The translations under genes and the position numbers were made by a program. Below, piece after piece: positions 54,929-64,000 of a stretch of 64,000 nucleotides of DNA. This DNA comes from Pelobates cultripes (taxonomy: Eukaryota > Chordata > Amphibia > Anura > Pelobatidae): NCBI GenBank assembly GCA_933207985.1, contig OW240912.1, positions 365,197,359 to 365,261,358 of the forward strand, in the 5' to 3' direction. Within the stretch, counting starts at the first letter, position 1. The number at the start of each line of letters is the position of its first letter. The notes under the pieces are model-generated. The model did not search any database. It had not been told where the DNA came from and was given only the letters and a program-made list of their open reading frames with translations.

Positions 54929-56902
54929 ATGGTAATGTCAGATCTCGACAAATTAACTAATAAGAAAGAATATTGTAACAATATGTCTAAACATGAAATG
55001 CAAATTTTGAATGCCTTAAAAAAGAGAGATGATATAGTAATAAAAAATGCTGACAAGGGGGGAGGCATTGTTGTCATGACTGTGGAATTCTATTTGGGGG
55101 AATCATATAGATTATTGGAGGATGAGAAAACATACACCAAACTCTCAAAAAACCCCAATGAGACGTTCAAATCCCAATTGAAGATCTTATTAGAAAAGGC
55201 AGTCCAACAAGAAGTGATAGATATCGGGATTTTTGGGTTTCTCTATCAGGAGAACCCTAGAATTCCAACCTTTTACTTCTTACCCAAAATACACAAATGC
55301 ACAGTGAATCCACCAGGTAGACCCATCATTAGTGGTATCAATTCATTAACATCGAATCTTTCCCAGTTCATTGATTATTCACTACAAAGATATGCCCAGT
55401 CGGCCCAATCCTACTTGAAAGACACCAAACACCTTTTGCAGGAGTTAGAGTCAATTGAATGGCATGAGAATTATAAGTGGGCATCTTTAGACGTGAGCTC
55501 ATTATATACAGTGATCGATCACCAATTTGGCTTACAAGCAGTTAAAGATAATCTAGATAGAGACACGTCTTTAGATCCAGCATTTGCAAGGTTTCTTTTA
55601 GAAGCCATTGAATTTATACTTACCCACAATTTCTTCATGTTCAATGATGAATACTTCCTGCAAATCGAGGGAACAGCCATGGGCACCAGGTTTGCCCCAA
55701 GTTATGCCAATATTTTTATGGACTTTTGGGAGCGTAGGTCCATTTGGGATAACAATCCATACGGGGCAAGCCTGGTGCTCTGGCGTCGTTATATAGACGA
55801 CATCCTTGTCATTTGGAAGGGGTCTGAAGAACAACTATGTGATTTCTTTCGATATCTCAATGATAATGCCCTCTCTTTGATTTTCAGTCCAGTAGTCAGT
55901 TCCACTTCTATTGATTTTTTGGATCTGACCATCTTTATAGAGGATTCTCAGATTCTTACCAAAACTTTTTTTAAACCCACGGATACCAATAGCTTTATAG
56001 AATCAAAAAGTGGACATCATCCGAGATGGCTGGCAGGGGTTCCTAAGAGCCAATATACTCGGCTCAGACGGAATTGTTCTAGTAAAAATACTTTTATGGA
56101 ACAAGCCGAAATTTTAACCACCAAATTTGTAGAGAAGGGATATGAAAGAGGACAACTGGATAGAGAGGTAAAAAGAATTGGAGATATCGAGAGAGGTGAT
56201 CTTTTGTTGAATAAAGTTAAACCAATCAATAACTCAAATAGATTCTTTGAATTTGCATTCAACACGCAATACAACTCTAAAACTTTTGCTATTAATAAAA
56301 TATTCAAGAAACATTGGAATATTCTTAAATATGATGAATACAAAGGACCACAACTTCCACAGTATCCTAATATTATTTATAGAAAAGGAAAGAACCTTTC
56401 GAGTTTTTTTGCCCCAAGTCTCTTCCAGAAGAAGATGAAACCTCATTATTCCAAGGGGTTTCATACTTGTGGAATGTGTAAAGCGTGTAGAGGTCAGCCT
56501 TTACCCACATATTCCTTTTTGAGTTTTGTTACCAAGGAGGAATTCAAGATTCAGGGACATGTTACATGTTCTTCCACACATGTTGTATATCTTCTCACGT
56601 GTGGATGCGGAGTACAATATGTTGGGAGAACAGTGAGGAAGGCTAAGGTACGCTTCCTGGAACATAAGAACAACATACGTAACCAGTTGCTCAACCATTC
56701 TGTTCCAGTACATTGCAATCATTGTCCACTCTTTGATACACATGTATTTTCCTGGGTGATTATTGAGCAGATATCACTTGGTGTGAGGGGAGGTGATATT
56801 GTTATGAGACTTAGACAGAGGGAAGGTTTTTGGATACATAAGCTTAAAACCCTCCAACCATTAGGGTTGAACGTAGATTTTGATTTAATTTGTTTTCTTT
56901 AA
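54929..56902 (+). CDS. PLE reverse transcriptase with GIY-YIG endonuclease
   Basis: A 657-residue open frame. It reverse-transcribes element RNA at a nick made by its own endonuclease. RT motifs in order: NADKGGGIVVM (about 40), FYFLPKIHK (115), PPGRPIISGI (127), ASLDVSSLYT (185, first Asp), IEGTAMGTRFAPSYANIFM (245), RRYIDDILVIW (286, YIDD), TSIDFLDLTIF (330). The connector follows (HPRWLAGVPKSQYTRLRRNC). A Cys motif CGMCKAC (about 515) precedes VVYLLTCGCGVQYVGRT (GIY-YIG, 551-567) and RLRQREGFWIHKLKT (Glu catalytic region, about 628). All catalytic residues appear intact. The Met start is formal, as an in-frame TGA lies 40 bases upstream and coding homology extends past it. Confidence 0.92.
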   Translation: MVMSDLDKLTNKKEYCNNMSKHEMQILNALKKRDDIVIKNADKGGGIVVMTVEFYLGESYRLLEDEKTYTKLSKNPNETFKSQLKILLEKAVQQEVIDIGIFGFLYQENPRIPTFYFLPKIHKCTVNPPGRPIISGINSLTSNLSQFIDYSLQRYAQSAQSYLKDTKHLLQELESIEWHENYKWASLDVSSLYTVIDHQFGLQAVKDNLDRDTSLDPAFARFLLEAIEFILTHNFFMFNDEYFLQIEGTAMGTRFAPSYANIFMDFWERRSIWDNNPYGASLVLWRRYIDDILVIWKGSEEQLCDFFRYLNDNALSLIFSPVVSSTSIDFLDLTIFIEDSQILTKTFFKPTDTNSFIESKSGHHPRWLAGVPKSQYTRLRRNCSSKNTFMEQAEILTTKFVEKGYERGQLDREVKRIGDIERGDLLLNKVKPINNSNRFFEFAFNTQYNSKTFAINKIFKKHWNILKYDEYKGPQLPQYPNIIYRKGKNLSSFFAPSLFQKKMKPHYSKGFHTCGMCKACRGQPLPTYSFLSFVTKEEFKIQGHVTCSSTHVVYLLTCGCGVQYVGRTVRKAKVRFLEHKNNIRNQLLNHSVPVHCNHCPLFDTHVFSWVIIEQISLGVRGGDIVMRLRQREGFWIHKLKTLQPLGLNVDFDLICFL

Positions 56903-57325
56903 TTCATTTATTTTGATTTTATTATTGTTTTATTTATTTTATTTTTATTATTTTTTTATTATTATTTATTTTTATTTTTATAATTATTATTTTTATTTTT
57001 ATTTTTATTTTATTTAGTTTCATTTATTTATTTTTATTTTTATTTATTTTTATTTTCTATTTTATTTTTATTTTTATTTTTATTTATTTATTTTTATTTA
57101 TTTATTTTTATATTTATTTATATTTTTATTTTTAATATTATTATTATTTTTATTTTTTTATTCATTTTTATTTTTATTTATTTATTTTCATTTATTTTTA
57201 TTTATTTATTTTATTTTTATTATTATTTATTTATTTATTTATTTATTTATATTTTCATTTGTATTATTATTTTTAATTTTTCATTTTTTATTTTTCATTT
57301 TTTGTTTTTCATTTTTCATTTTGAT
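56903..57325. repeat. AT-rich (TTTTA/TTTAT)n tract
   Basis: 420 bp almost only of T and A in 4-6-bp units, between the ORF2 stop and the pLTR zone. A small hairpin TAATCCCT-ATC-AGGGATTA follows at 57332-57350. Confidence 0.9.
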
Positions 57326-57548
57326 TTTTCTTAATCCCTATCAGGGATTATAGTTTGTGATCCTATTAAATCTTTCTCCCTCTGTTAATAGTTCTCAATT
57401 TATATTGATTTGTGTGTTGACAATACTTACCGTATTAATGTGAAGTTATATTTGATGGATTTCATGTGAACTGTTTGGGTGCATTTGATAATGCTTGTAG
57501 TACCCTCTCTCAGTATTTCCTTCATTTCTTTCCCTGAGATCGCATGAA

Positions 57549-57720
57549 GTGGAACGCATATGCGTTCCACACGCCGAATGATGACGTCACCGCGGACCGC
57601 CGGCCGGTGGAACGCATATGCGTTCCACGAAAAAACGGAAGTCCTTATTTGGCAACCAAAGAACAGGTGATTCCGGCGTCCCTGATTGGAGGAACGAACG
57701 ACAAGAAGACCTTTAAAAGG
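57549..57720 (+). promoter_or_regulatory. PLE promoter-like module: twin palindromes, CRE, TATA-like box
   Basis: Two identical 22-bp perfect palindromes with core GGAACGCATATGCGTTCC lie at 57549-57570 and 57607-57628. Between them is a perfect CRE, TGACGTCA (57582-57589). An inverted CCAAT (GATTGG, 57684) and CTTTAAAAGG (57711-57720) follow, all in CpG-containing sequence that contrasts with the AT-rich surroundings. This arrangement suggests a promoter for the RNA that starts just before the ribozyme. Function is inferred. Confidence 0.6.
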
Positions 57721-57803
57721 AACTCTGGACTTTTACACAATGTGATGCTTTATTTTATTTTTTGTTATTGTATGATTATATTTTATTGTATCTTAATTCA
57801 TTT

Positions 57804-57846
57804 GCTCCTGAGGAAGTCTCCATTTGGGAGACGAAATGCGTTGAGC
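57804..57846 (+). ncRNA. Hammerhead ribozyme (minimal PLE type)
   Basis: Stem I GCTC (57804-57807)/GAGC (57843-57846); core CTGAGGA (57808-57814) fits CUGANGA; stem II GTCTCC (57816-57821)/GGAGAC (57827-57832) with loop ATTTG; then GAAA (57833-57836) and ATGCGT, a variant of the self-complementary stem III ACGCGU, then U at 57842 as the expected cleavage site. Short palindromic stem III is typical of PLE ribozymes that work as dimers. It lies about 85 nt after the TATA-like box. Confidence 0.82.
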
Positions 57847-58000
57847 TACACATCAAGGCTTATTTTGGGTCTCTCATCCAGCTGAAATCGATTGATATAG
57901 AGACTTATTGATGAGCTTTTTTATCTTCTACTTTTTGTAAGTGCAAACAATTAAAGTGTCATTTAATATTTAAGCATTATTACACTATGTCCGGTTTTTC

Positions 58001-58347
58001 CTTTAATATGTACCCTGGGATTCTGAGGACGTTGGTGGCTGAATATTGAAAGACATTCTGATGGGCTTTTAACATTACAACATCTTGTGAGTGCAACATT
58101 TCCTTAAAGGGGCCACATCTTTGATTTTACAGTGTTGCCCTATGAATCTTTCTCTGTCCTGATTTTTTAGGTGTATCTTATATTCTACATTTCTCCCAAC
58201 ACTTTCAAATTATTATTTTTATTTTATTTTAAATCCTCCTTGCCTCCCTGGGAGAGCTGGAGTGGATTGCTTACCTGTCCAGTGGTGCTGCTGGTCAGGC
58301 AGGCATGGGGCGCATAGGCTGAGTTGGCAGCAAGGGAGCTTTAATCT
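58001..58347. other. Junction region, no gene
   Basis: AT-rich then GC-rich sequence (CTCCCTGGGAGAGCTGG at 58244) leading into the palindrome. Confidence 0.35.
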
Positions 58348-58445
58348 TCCTGCTCATCTCCCTCGCGCACCGCTTAGTGATGCTGGGAGCCGGAGTGACG
58401 TCATATTCCAGCTTCATTAAGCGTTGTGGAGGGAGCTGAGCAGGA
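58348..58445. repeat. 98-bp palindrome with CRE in the loop
   Basis: Left arm TCCTGCTCATCTCCCTC and right arm GAGGGAGCTGAGCAGGA pair with few mismatches out to CCGCTTAGTGATGCTGG. The loop contains TGACGTCA (58396-58403). Confidence 0.75.
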
Positions 58446-58550
58446 AGTGCTCAGGTGAGTATGCTCCCTCGCTGCCCGCCGCCCGCTTCGGGGGGGCTCA
58501 AAAGTGGCCAGCCGGCAAGCTCTTGAGCCCCCAGGACACGAGGCAAGCAA

Positions 58551-58632
58551 GGGATCTGCCTGGGCGTTTGGGGGCAGCTTTTTTTGCCGTCCCCTGCAAA
58601 GAGCCGCGAAGGCAGATGCCTTGTTTGCCTCG
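58551..58632. repeat. 82-bp hairpin
   Basis: AGGCAAGCAAGGGATCTGCC pairs with GGCAGATGCCTTGTTTGCCT around a centre of GGGGGCAGCTTTTTTTGCCG. It lies in GC-rich sequence 100 bp after the previous palindrome, so the two may be parts of one foldback element. Confidence 0.7.
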
Positions 58633-58679
58633 CGGAAGACACGTCCCTGCAGCCAATATCATTACAAAAAACTATTCCT

Positions 58680-58860
58680 ATCACACACAGACAACACAAT
58701 ACATCACATGCAGTCCCCATTACACTCAGACAGCCACATATATCACACACAAACTGTAATCATTTCACTCAGACAGCCCAATATGCAGTCCCCATTGCAT
58801 CCAGACACCCCAGTACATCACATGCAGTTCCCACTATACTCAGACAACCTGAGTTCAACT
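58680..58860. repeat. Minisatellite, CATGCAGTCCCCATTACACT type
   Basis: Four degenerate units of about 40-45 bp with ATCACATGCAGT and CACTCAGACA. Confidence 0.65.
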
Positions 58861-59109
58861 GTCACACCCAAGGTATTTGTTAGTTATAAAAAAAAAAAAA
58901 AAAAATACCATTAAAGACTCCAGTTTGTAATATTGTACAAGGCCTGAGTGCCCTGGGGCAGCTGTGTGATGCGGCCTTTAAGAACTTAGCTGTGGCGGGA
59001 TGCAGATGCGTCACCAAGAGTGTGAGAGAGCACTCTCGCGACCAATATAATTTCTTTGTTGCCACTGGAAATCTTGTCTGGCATCTTTTCCCTCTTGCAT
59101 TGTACATGC

Positions 59110-59360
59110 AAGAGGCTGTTTGACGTCCTGGGGCAATTCCTATAAGTGCAATCTAAATACCGGGGTGGTGGAGCAAGTTCCATGAGTGCAATCTCAGTGT
59201 TGGGCTAAGTCCTGGGTGCTGGGGTGGGTACTCGGACAAATCTTGTGAGTACAATCTCAGTTCTAGGGCAAGTCCTGCGAGTGCAATCTCAGTGCTTGGG
59301 TAAGTCCTGGTTGCTGTAGCAAGTCCTGGGAGTGCAATCTGTGTGCTTGGGTAAGTTAAT
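59110..59360. repeat. Minisatellite, GAGTGCAATCTCAGTGCTTG type
   Basis: Five to six irregular units with CAAGTCCTG, GAGTGCAATCTCAGTG and GGGTAAGTCCTGG. Confidence 0.7.
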
Positions 59361-59736
59361 ATATTCCCCCACTATATACAATGCGTTATGTCTCACACAC
59401 TGCCCTGATCTATACCCTTGGATAGGGCAATTCAAATAACCTTATGTACATACTGGGGCCTATATATTGCCCTGTACATGGGGTATAAATAAGGACAATG
59501 TGTGAGGTATCACCTTGTGTAAATACTGGTGACATATATTGCCCTGGAAAGGGGGATATATCAGTCGTATCTATAAATAATACACTCTTCAAATGTACTT
59601 TTAAAATGCATGGTTACCATTTTGTGAAGAAGAATATAGTGTTATAAAATGGGGCTGGTATAATGACGCAATGCTATGGGCCTGCTTTTATTTCCAGGGC
59701 TGGTTTTTATCCCCAGTTCGGCACTAATATGGTAAA
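59361..59736. other. Intergenic, no gene
   Basis: Loosely repeated CCCTG and ATACTGG words (59400-59560); no recognised element. Confidence 0.35.
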
Positions 59737-59856
59737 AAAAAGACTATCCAGCGCACACCCTTATCCACTAAACAGCAACTTCGGTAAGGACAGATTTTTA
59801 AAGTTTTTAAAAAATCCTGATCTAAGCAAAAAATAATGGGGGTTTAGTTACATTAT
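59737..59856 (+). repeat. Single arm of the 60-kb foldback family
   Basis: Shares TTATCCACTAAACAGCAACT, TTCGGT and GACAGATTTTT with the arms at 60077-60472. Confidence 0.6.
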
Positions 59857-60076
59857 ATGATCATACATTTCATAAGCCTGCCACAACATCAATGTATCCC
59901 ATCTTTGGCAGGTCCTACTCTAACGGCCTAATGTCTGCTTCATGAGCTACTCACTTGGGGAAATCCTTCCATCTCGAGTTCTCTGCAGTACAAGGCAAAT
60001 AGGGCCCTGGGATGAGGCCCCTGTGACAGGTAGGGGTGCAAAACCAAGGAGTTGGTTAGACTCCCAAATATATATA

Positions 60077-60472
60077 TATGAAAACAGGGGACTAGCTGCA
60101 CTCACCTGAACATGCATAAATTACGTGCTGCTGGGGGCCAATTTATACAATAAAAAAGAGAAAATCGAGCGCACTTCCTATCCACTAAACAGCAACTTCG
60201 GTGCTGACAGATTTTTTTGCTTGTTTTTTTGAAAACACCTAAGCTAGGCAAAAAATTATGGGTTTAGTTTTTTTAAAAAACACCTTATCGAGGCATTATT
60301 TTTTAGTATTTTTTGCCTAGATTAAAAAAAATAAAAAAAAATCTGTCAGCACCCAAGATGCTGTTTAGTGGATAAGGAAGTGTGCTTGATTTTCTCTTTT
60401 GTATAAATTGGCTCCCAGCAGCACCCTATTTATGCATGTTCAGGTGAGTGCAGCCAGCACCCTGGTTTCGGC
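60077..60472. mobile_element. Foldback element with ~180-bp inverted arms
   Basis: Arms 60077-60262 and 60296-60472 are reverse complements (GCTGCACTCACCTGAACATG, GCCAATTTATACAA, CCACTAAACAGCA). The centre is very short. No ORF. Confidence 0.75.
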
Positions 60473-60679
60473 ACTAATATGGTGCGATGTCCCTGTGTTA
60501 TGCTTGTAAAAAGGTGTGAAGTGCCTGTGTTAATCTTGCAATATGGTGACAAGCATTCCACTGGCACATCACCAAAGTGTAAATATATATTTATGATTTA
60601 AAGCTGATAACATATTCATTAGAGCAGTGGTTCCCAAACCAGTCCTCGTGGCCCACCAACAATCCAGGATTTATGTATT

Positions 60680-62635
60680 ATTAGGTCCCATATCATCATA
60701 TGCTTTTTAGTACACCACGAAAGGAGAAGAGGAAAGGAAAAGAAAGAGAAAAAAAAAGAAAAAAAAGAGGGAAAGTTCTGCCAATACTTCTAACGTTAGT
60801 GGTCTATTGACTCATAATCAGTATGTCTTAAAGTAATCTTGCTATGATGTTTCTGCCCCAAACGCTAGCCAAGGTTCCCATGTTCTAACATAGTGGTCTT
60901 TCTTCCCCTGAATGGCCCAGTGCACTTCTTCAAGTTCCCTCAAAACTTCCACTCTAAGAATCCATTGTTCTTTAGTCGGGATACTAGGTTTAAACCAATA
61001 CAACGGGATCAAAGCATTTGTCTCATTCAATAAATAACTCAGCAATGTCTGTTTATTATTCTCCTTAAAGGAAGCTGGCCATCCCAATAGAATCTTAGAT
61101 GGGGATAGTTGATCAGGCATTGGTAAAAATTTTATAAATGACATTCAATACCTGTAGCCAATAGCTCTTAATAAGTTTGCACTCCCACGATATATGTTCC
61201 ATATTCGCCCCTCTCTCACCACATCTCCAACAGCCATCCGAGGCTGGTAAACCATATTTTTTAAGTCGATATGGAGTATTGTACCATCTAGTAACTCTTT
61301 TAAAAAATATAATCGTCCGAGGAGTGCTCACCTGGGCTTTCATCCCCATTTTGAACACAAATGACCAATCATTGCTGGTCATTTGAATGTTCAAAACTTG
61401 CATCCATTTCAATTGGAATGAAGGGACAGTCTTCTCCATAGCTCCCTTATGAATTAGACTATATATACTAGACAGATACAGTTTTTTTCTCTATCCCAGG
61501 ACCACAAAGTGACTCAAATTCTATTCTATCTCTTGTCTGCCAATATGGTAACACTTTTTGGTTTAAGAAAAACTTTAAATACATGATACCCATTCTATCT
61601 ATAAGAGCTGTCATCTTGTCCCAGGAAGGGAACTCTCTTAATCTAGTGGGTGTTCCATCTGTTATTAAACTTGTTACTAAAGGGTCTGTTTCTCCTGTTA
61701 ACTTTTCCAGTAGTTTGTGGCCCGGCCCAAACTGTAAATCCAAGTTAGATGCTATTGGGAAGAATACAGATAATCCCGGGGATAACCCACATCTATCTTT
61801 AAGCCTTCTCCAAATATATATGGTATGGTTTATAATTGGATGTTTAGAGGGTGATGATAATAAATTTGATTTACAATTTTGCCAAGGCAGGGTCTCCAAC
61901 TTAACCTTTATAAAATCCTGTTCTATCTTGTACCTTATCTATAGCTGTCCATTCTCTAATTCGCGCACATAGTACCGCGACATAATATCTATAAATATGT
62001 GGGAGGCCCAAGCCACCTCTCTCAACTGGTAATGTCAATATGTTATACGCAATACGAGGGAAATTTTGTTATTCCATATGAATGAAAGGAATGTAGATGG
62101 GAGTTTTCTAAAGAAATCTCTCGGCAGTGAAACAGGCAATGTCTGAAATAGGTATTATACCTTAGGTAGTATCATCATTTTTATGATATTTACTCTCCCG
62201 ATCAATGAAAAGGAGGCCTGGTTCCATTTTTTTAGATCTTCTTCAATCTTTCTCATTAATTTTCCATAATTCAATTTAAATAAATCTTTTAAATGTACTG
62301 TCAGTTGTTCCCTAAGTATGTTATACTAGTATCTGTCCACTTATATTTATATAGCTTTTGTAATTTCTCTTTAATTCCTATACTTATGAGTACTTACGCC
62401 AGAGACAAAGCCAGCTTGATCAGGGTGGATCAGTCCAGGCATAAGGGGCCTATTAGAGTTTTGCAAATATTTTGCAAATATTTTTAAATCAACGTTAATT
62501 GGAGAAATAGGTCTATAACTACCACATATTTCTGGATCTTTCCCTGCTTTATATATCATAGCAATTACTGCTCTCAACATTGGTGGCGGAATGTCAATAG
62601 TAGGGGATAGACCATTGAAAGTTCTAAGAAAATGT
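60680..62635 (-). mobile_element. 5'-truncated L1 inserted in a hAT MITE
   Basis: Flanked by the 12-bp duplication GATTTATGTATT (60668-60679 and 62636-62647). The insert holds RT and C-terminal coding pieces in minus orientation. The sense 3' end is pyrimidine-rich then CACCACGAAAG-complement sequence, without a long poly(A). Confidence 0.85.
60842..62580 (-). pseudogene. L1 ORF2 (RT to C-terminus), decayed
   Basis: ORF2p would be the L1 polymerase. At 62580-62371 the minus strand reads MIYKAGKDPEICGSYRPISP, then NVDLKIFAKYL and LIHPDQAGFVSG, the early RT motifs. A stretch with the catalytic ADD is missing. The frame is open again over 61899-61468 (TIYIWRRLKDRCGLSP, LREFPSWDKMTALIDRMGIM). 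61439-61113 contains the Cys-His region (GCWRCGERGANMEHISWEC), and 61144-60842 the C-terminal tail. Frame changes separate these blocks. No endonuclease is present because of 5' truncation. Confidence 0.8.
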
Positions 62636-62733
62636 GATTTATGTATTTCCCTGTTTTATTCCAATGGAGATACTAACAAAACCTGGACTGTTGATGGGTC
62701 TTGAAGACTGGTTTGGGAAACGCTGCATTAGAG

Positions 62734-64000
62734 CAAACCCTATCATTGGCATTATTGGGAAAGCATTGTATAAGAAGATTTGTGATTTCATGTGCACTAG
62801 CTGATGGAGTTATCCTTGTAGTGGGTTTATATAGAGAGGGAGCTTTGGGTGACTGGCAGGACTCTGTTCCTAAGAATCCTCAGGAACTTGCAATTCCTCT
62901 TTATTCACTTTTTATGGGACATGAAGGATGAGGAAACAAAATATAATGCTAGATTTATTTCTTTAGCTTCCCTTTCACATGGTGGAAAACTTTGATCTAT
63001 AAAAATTACATTTGTTTTGTTTTTTCTTGATATGGGGAGGGGGGCGCCGATATGGTTCCTCGCCATGGGCACTGGAGACCCAAGGTACGCCTCTGTTACT
63101 AATGAAAGTATTGTTTGGCTACCTCATTTTCTTATTTTGCCATATACTTTTTTAGTTGCTTATTACCTCCGGAATACTGTTTCCTACCTGGCATCTGTCT
63201 CTACTACATGTGACACCTGCGGACTACCGTCTAAAGAATCCTAGTTGGGATTATACTACCCATGACTGATACATAGAGCAGTCTGTCTGCTCATTTAAAT
63301 GTAAGTAGGTTTTTATTTGTTATTTCTATACTTACCTACAAGGAGAACTCTATGTGTTTTATTCTCTTGTCCTATGTGGTCCACCCTACCGTTTCTCTGC
63401 AGTGGATAATTGCCAGAGGGATATCCTACAAGTGGGGATCAAAGCCACTGTATGCTGATTAATGCAAAGTTGGTTTAAGCTCCATCCCATGTGAGTTAGC
63501 CTTTGGACTTATGTGTTGTGTGTCCTACATTTTAATCTCACATGTTGCACTAGTGATTTTCTTGTTCTTCTGCTCCCTTTTACATGTTGCCATGAAGTAA
63601 AGCCATAACCAAGAACATAACTTTTGATAAGAAATAACACGTTTCTGGGACTGTATTAATTCCTGGGACATCATTTTGTACATGCTCAAGGACTTTATTT
63701 GTTTTATTAGTGCTGTTTAATATTTTTTATTTTTTTTTCTCATATCCAGTTGTAGTTTTAAACATTTTACCTGTACCCTATCCTCTTGCTTTTATTTGTT
63801 TTTAGGGGTCTTTAAAGGGAACCCCCTCAACCTCAGGTGTGCCGTCTTTTTATTTTTCTTGTTTTTGTTAGTTGTTTTGTTTTTCTTTAGCGCTGCTTCA
63901 CCTTTCTCTTTTGCTTTTTATCAATGTAAATTCTTAGTTTAAATGTTTTTGCATATGTTTTTCAATGCATTATTAGTGAAATGCATTAAACAAAAGAATG
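62734..64000. other. Intergenic, no gene seen
   Basis: AT-rich; no open frame with a recognised domain and no repeat pair found within the window. Confidence 0.4.

Larger units (their letters stand above)
53525..58000 (+). mobile_element. Penelope-like element 4, nearly full length
   Basis: Two overlapping ORFs (ORF1 53640-54611; ORF2 54602-56902 counting two in-frame stops), an AT-rich tract and a pLTR-type regulatory zone with a hammerhead ribozyme. The 3' boundary near 58000 is an estimate. No 5' pLTR copy is seen upstream of ORF1. Confidence 0.8.
60625..62725. mobile_element. hAT MITE split by an L1
   Basis: The two ends are inverted copies (CAGTGGTTCCCAAACCAGTC and, on the minus strand, CAGCGTTTCCCAAACCAGTC) with a perfect 8-bp duplication CATTAGAG (60617-60624 and 62726-62733), as for hAT elements. 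Without the L1 and one of its duplications the MITE is about 133 bp. Confidence 0.88.

Overview
The window is repeat-dense vertebrate DNA, and the mix of elements points to a frog or another large-genome amphibian. It holds Tx1/L1-type non-LTR elements, Penelope-like elements (PLEs) with hammerhead ribozymes, Ty3/gypsy solo LTRs, and hAT, Tc1 and TTAA-target DNA transposons. This assignment is an inference from element families; there is no species marker. I found no convincing host gene, tRNA or rRNA. Nearly every coding-like stretch belongs to a mobile element, and most are decayed. A 100-base run of N at 50425-50524 marks an assembly gap.

Layout. 1-5.5 kb: a solo LTR, a TIR transposon with an integrase-type transposase remnant, and a non-LTR element carrying only ORF1. 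7-9.2 kb: a degenerate gypsy-type gag and a dispersed repeat. 10.3-15.6 kb: a solo LTR inside an L1 that is itself inside a PLE; the two inner insertions have perfect target-site duplications (TSDs). 15.6-22.3 kb: a reverse-oriented non-LTR copy, another solo LTR, and a second PLE flanked by inverted pLTR arms. 23-26.3 kb: L1 remnants with an internal duplication. 26.3-31.7 kb: a satellite array of ~112-bp monomers, split by a 1.7-kb retroposon. 32.1-38.5 kb: a third PLE between inverted arms, with a foldback element, a second foldback and a solo LTR inserted in it. 38.5-45.5 kb: mostly featureless AT-rich DNA. 45.5-49 kb: a complete non-autonomous LTR retrotransposon with one long ORF. 49-53.5 kb: a Tc1 pseudogene, an LTR fragment, the gap, inverted minisatellites, a pyrimidine tract and a series of hairpins. 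53.5-58 kb: the best-preserved PLE. 58-64 kb: palindromes, minisatellites, a foldback, and a hAT MITE split by an L1.

The most interesting unit is the PLE at 53.5-58 kb. It has an ORF1 for a basic, coiled-coil-like protein, then an overlapping ORF2 in the -1 frame with reverse transcriptase and GIY-YIG endonuclease domains, broken by two nonsense codons. Downstream lies a pLTR with two identical 22-bp palindromes around a CRE, a TATA-like box and a well-formed hammerhead ribozyme. Second is the 3.5-kb LTR element at 45486-48987, which has a matched 5-bp TSD, a tRNA-Leu-like primer site, a polypurine tract, LTRs with unrelated U3 ends, and an intact ORF that I cannot assign.
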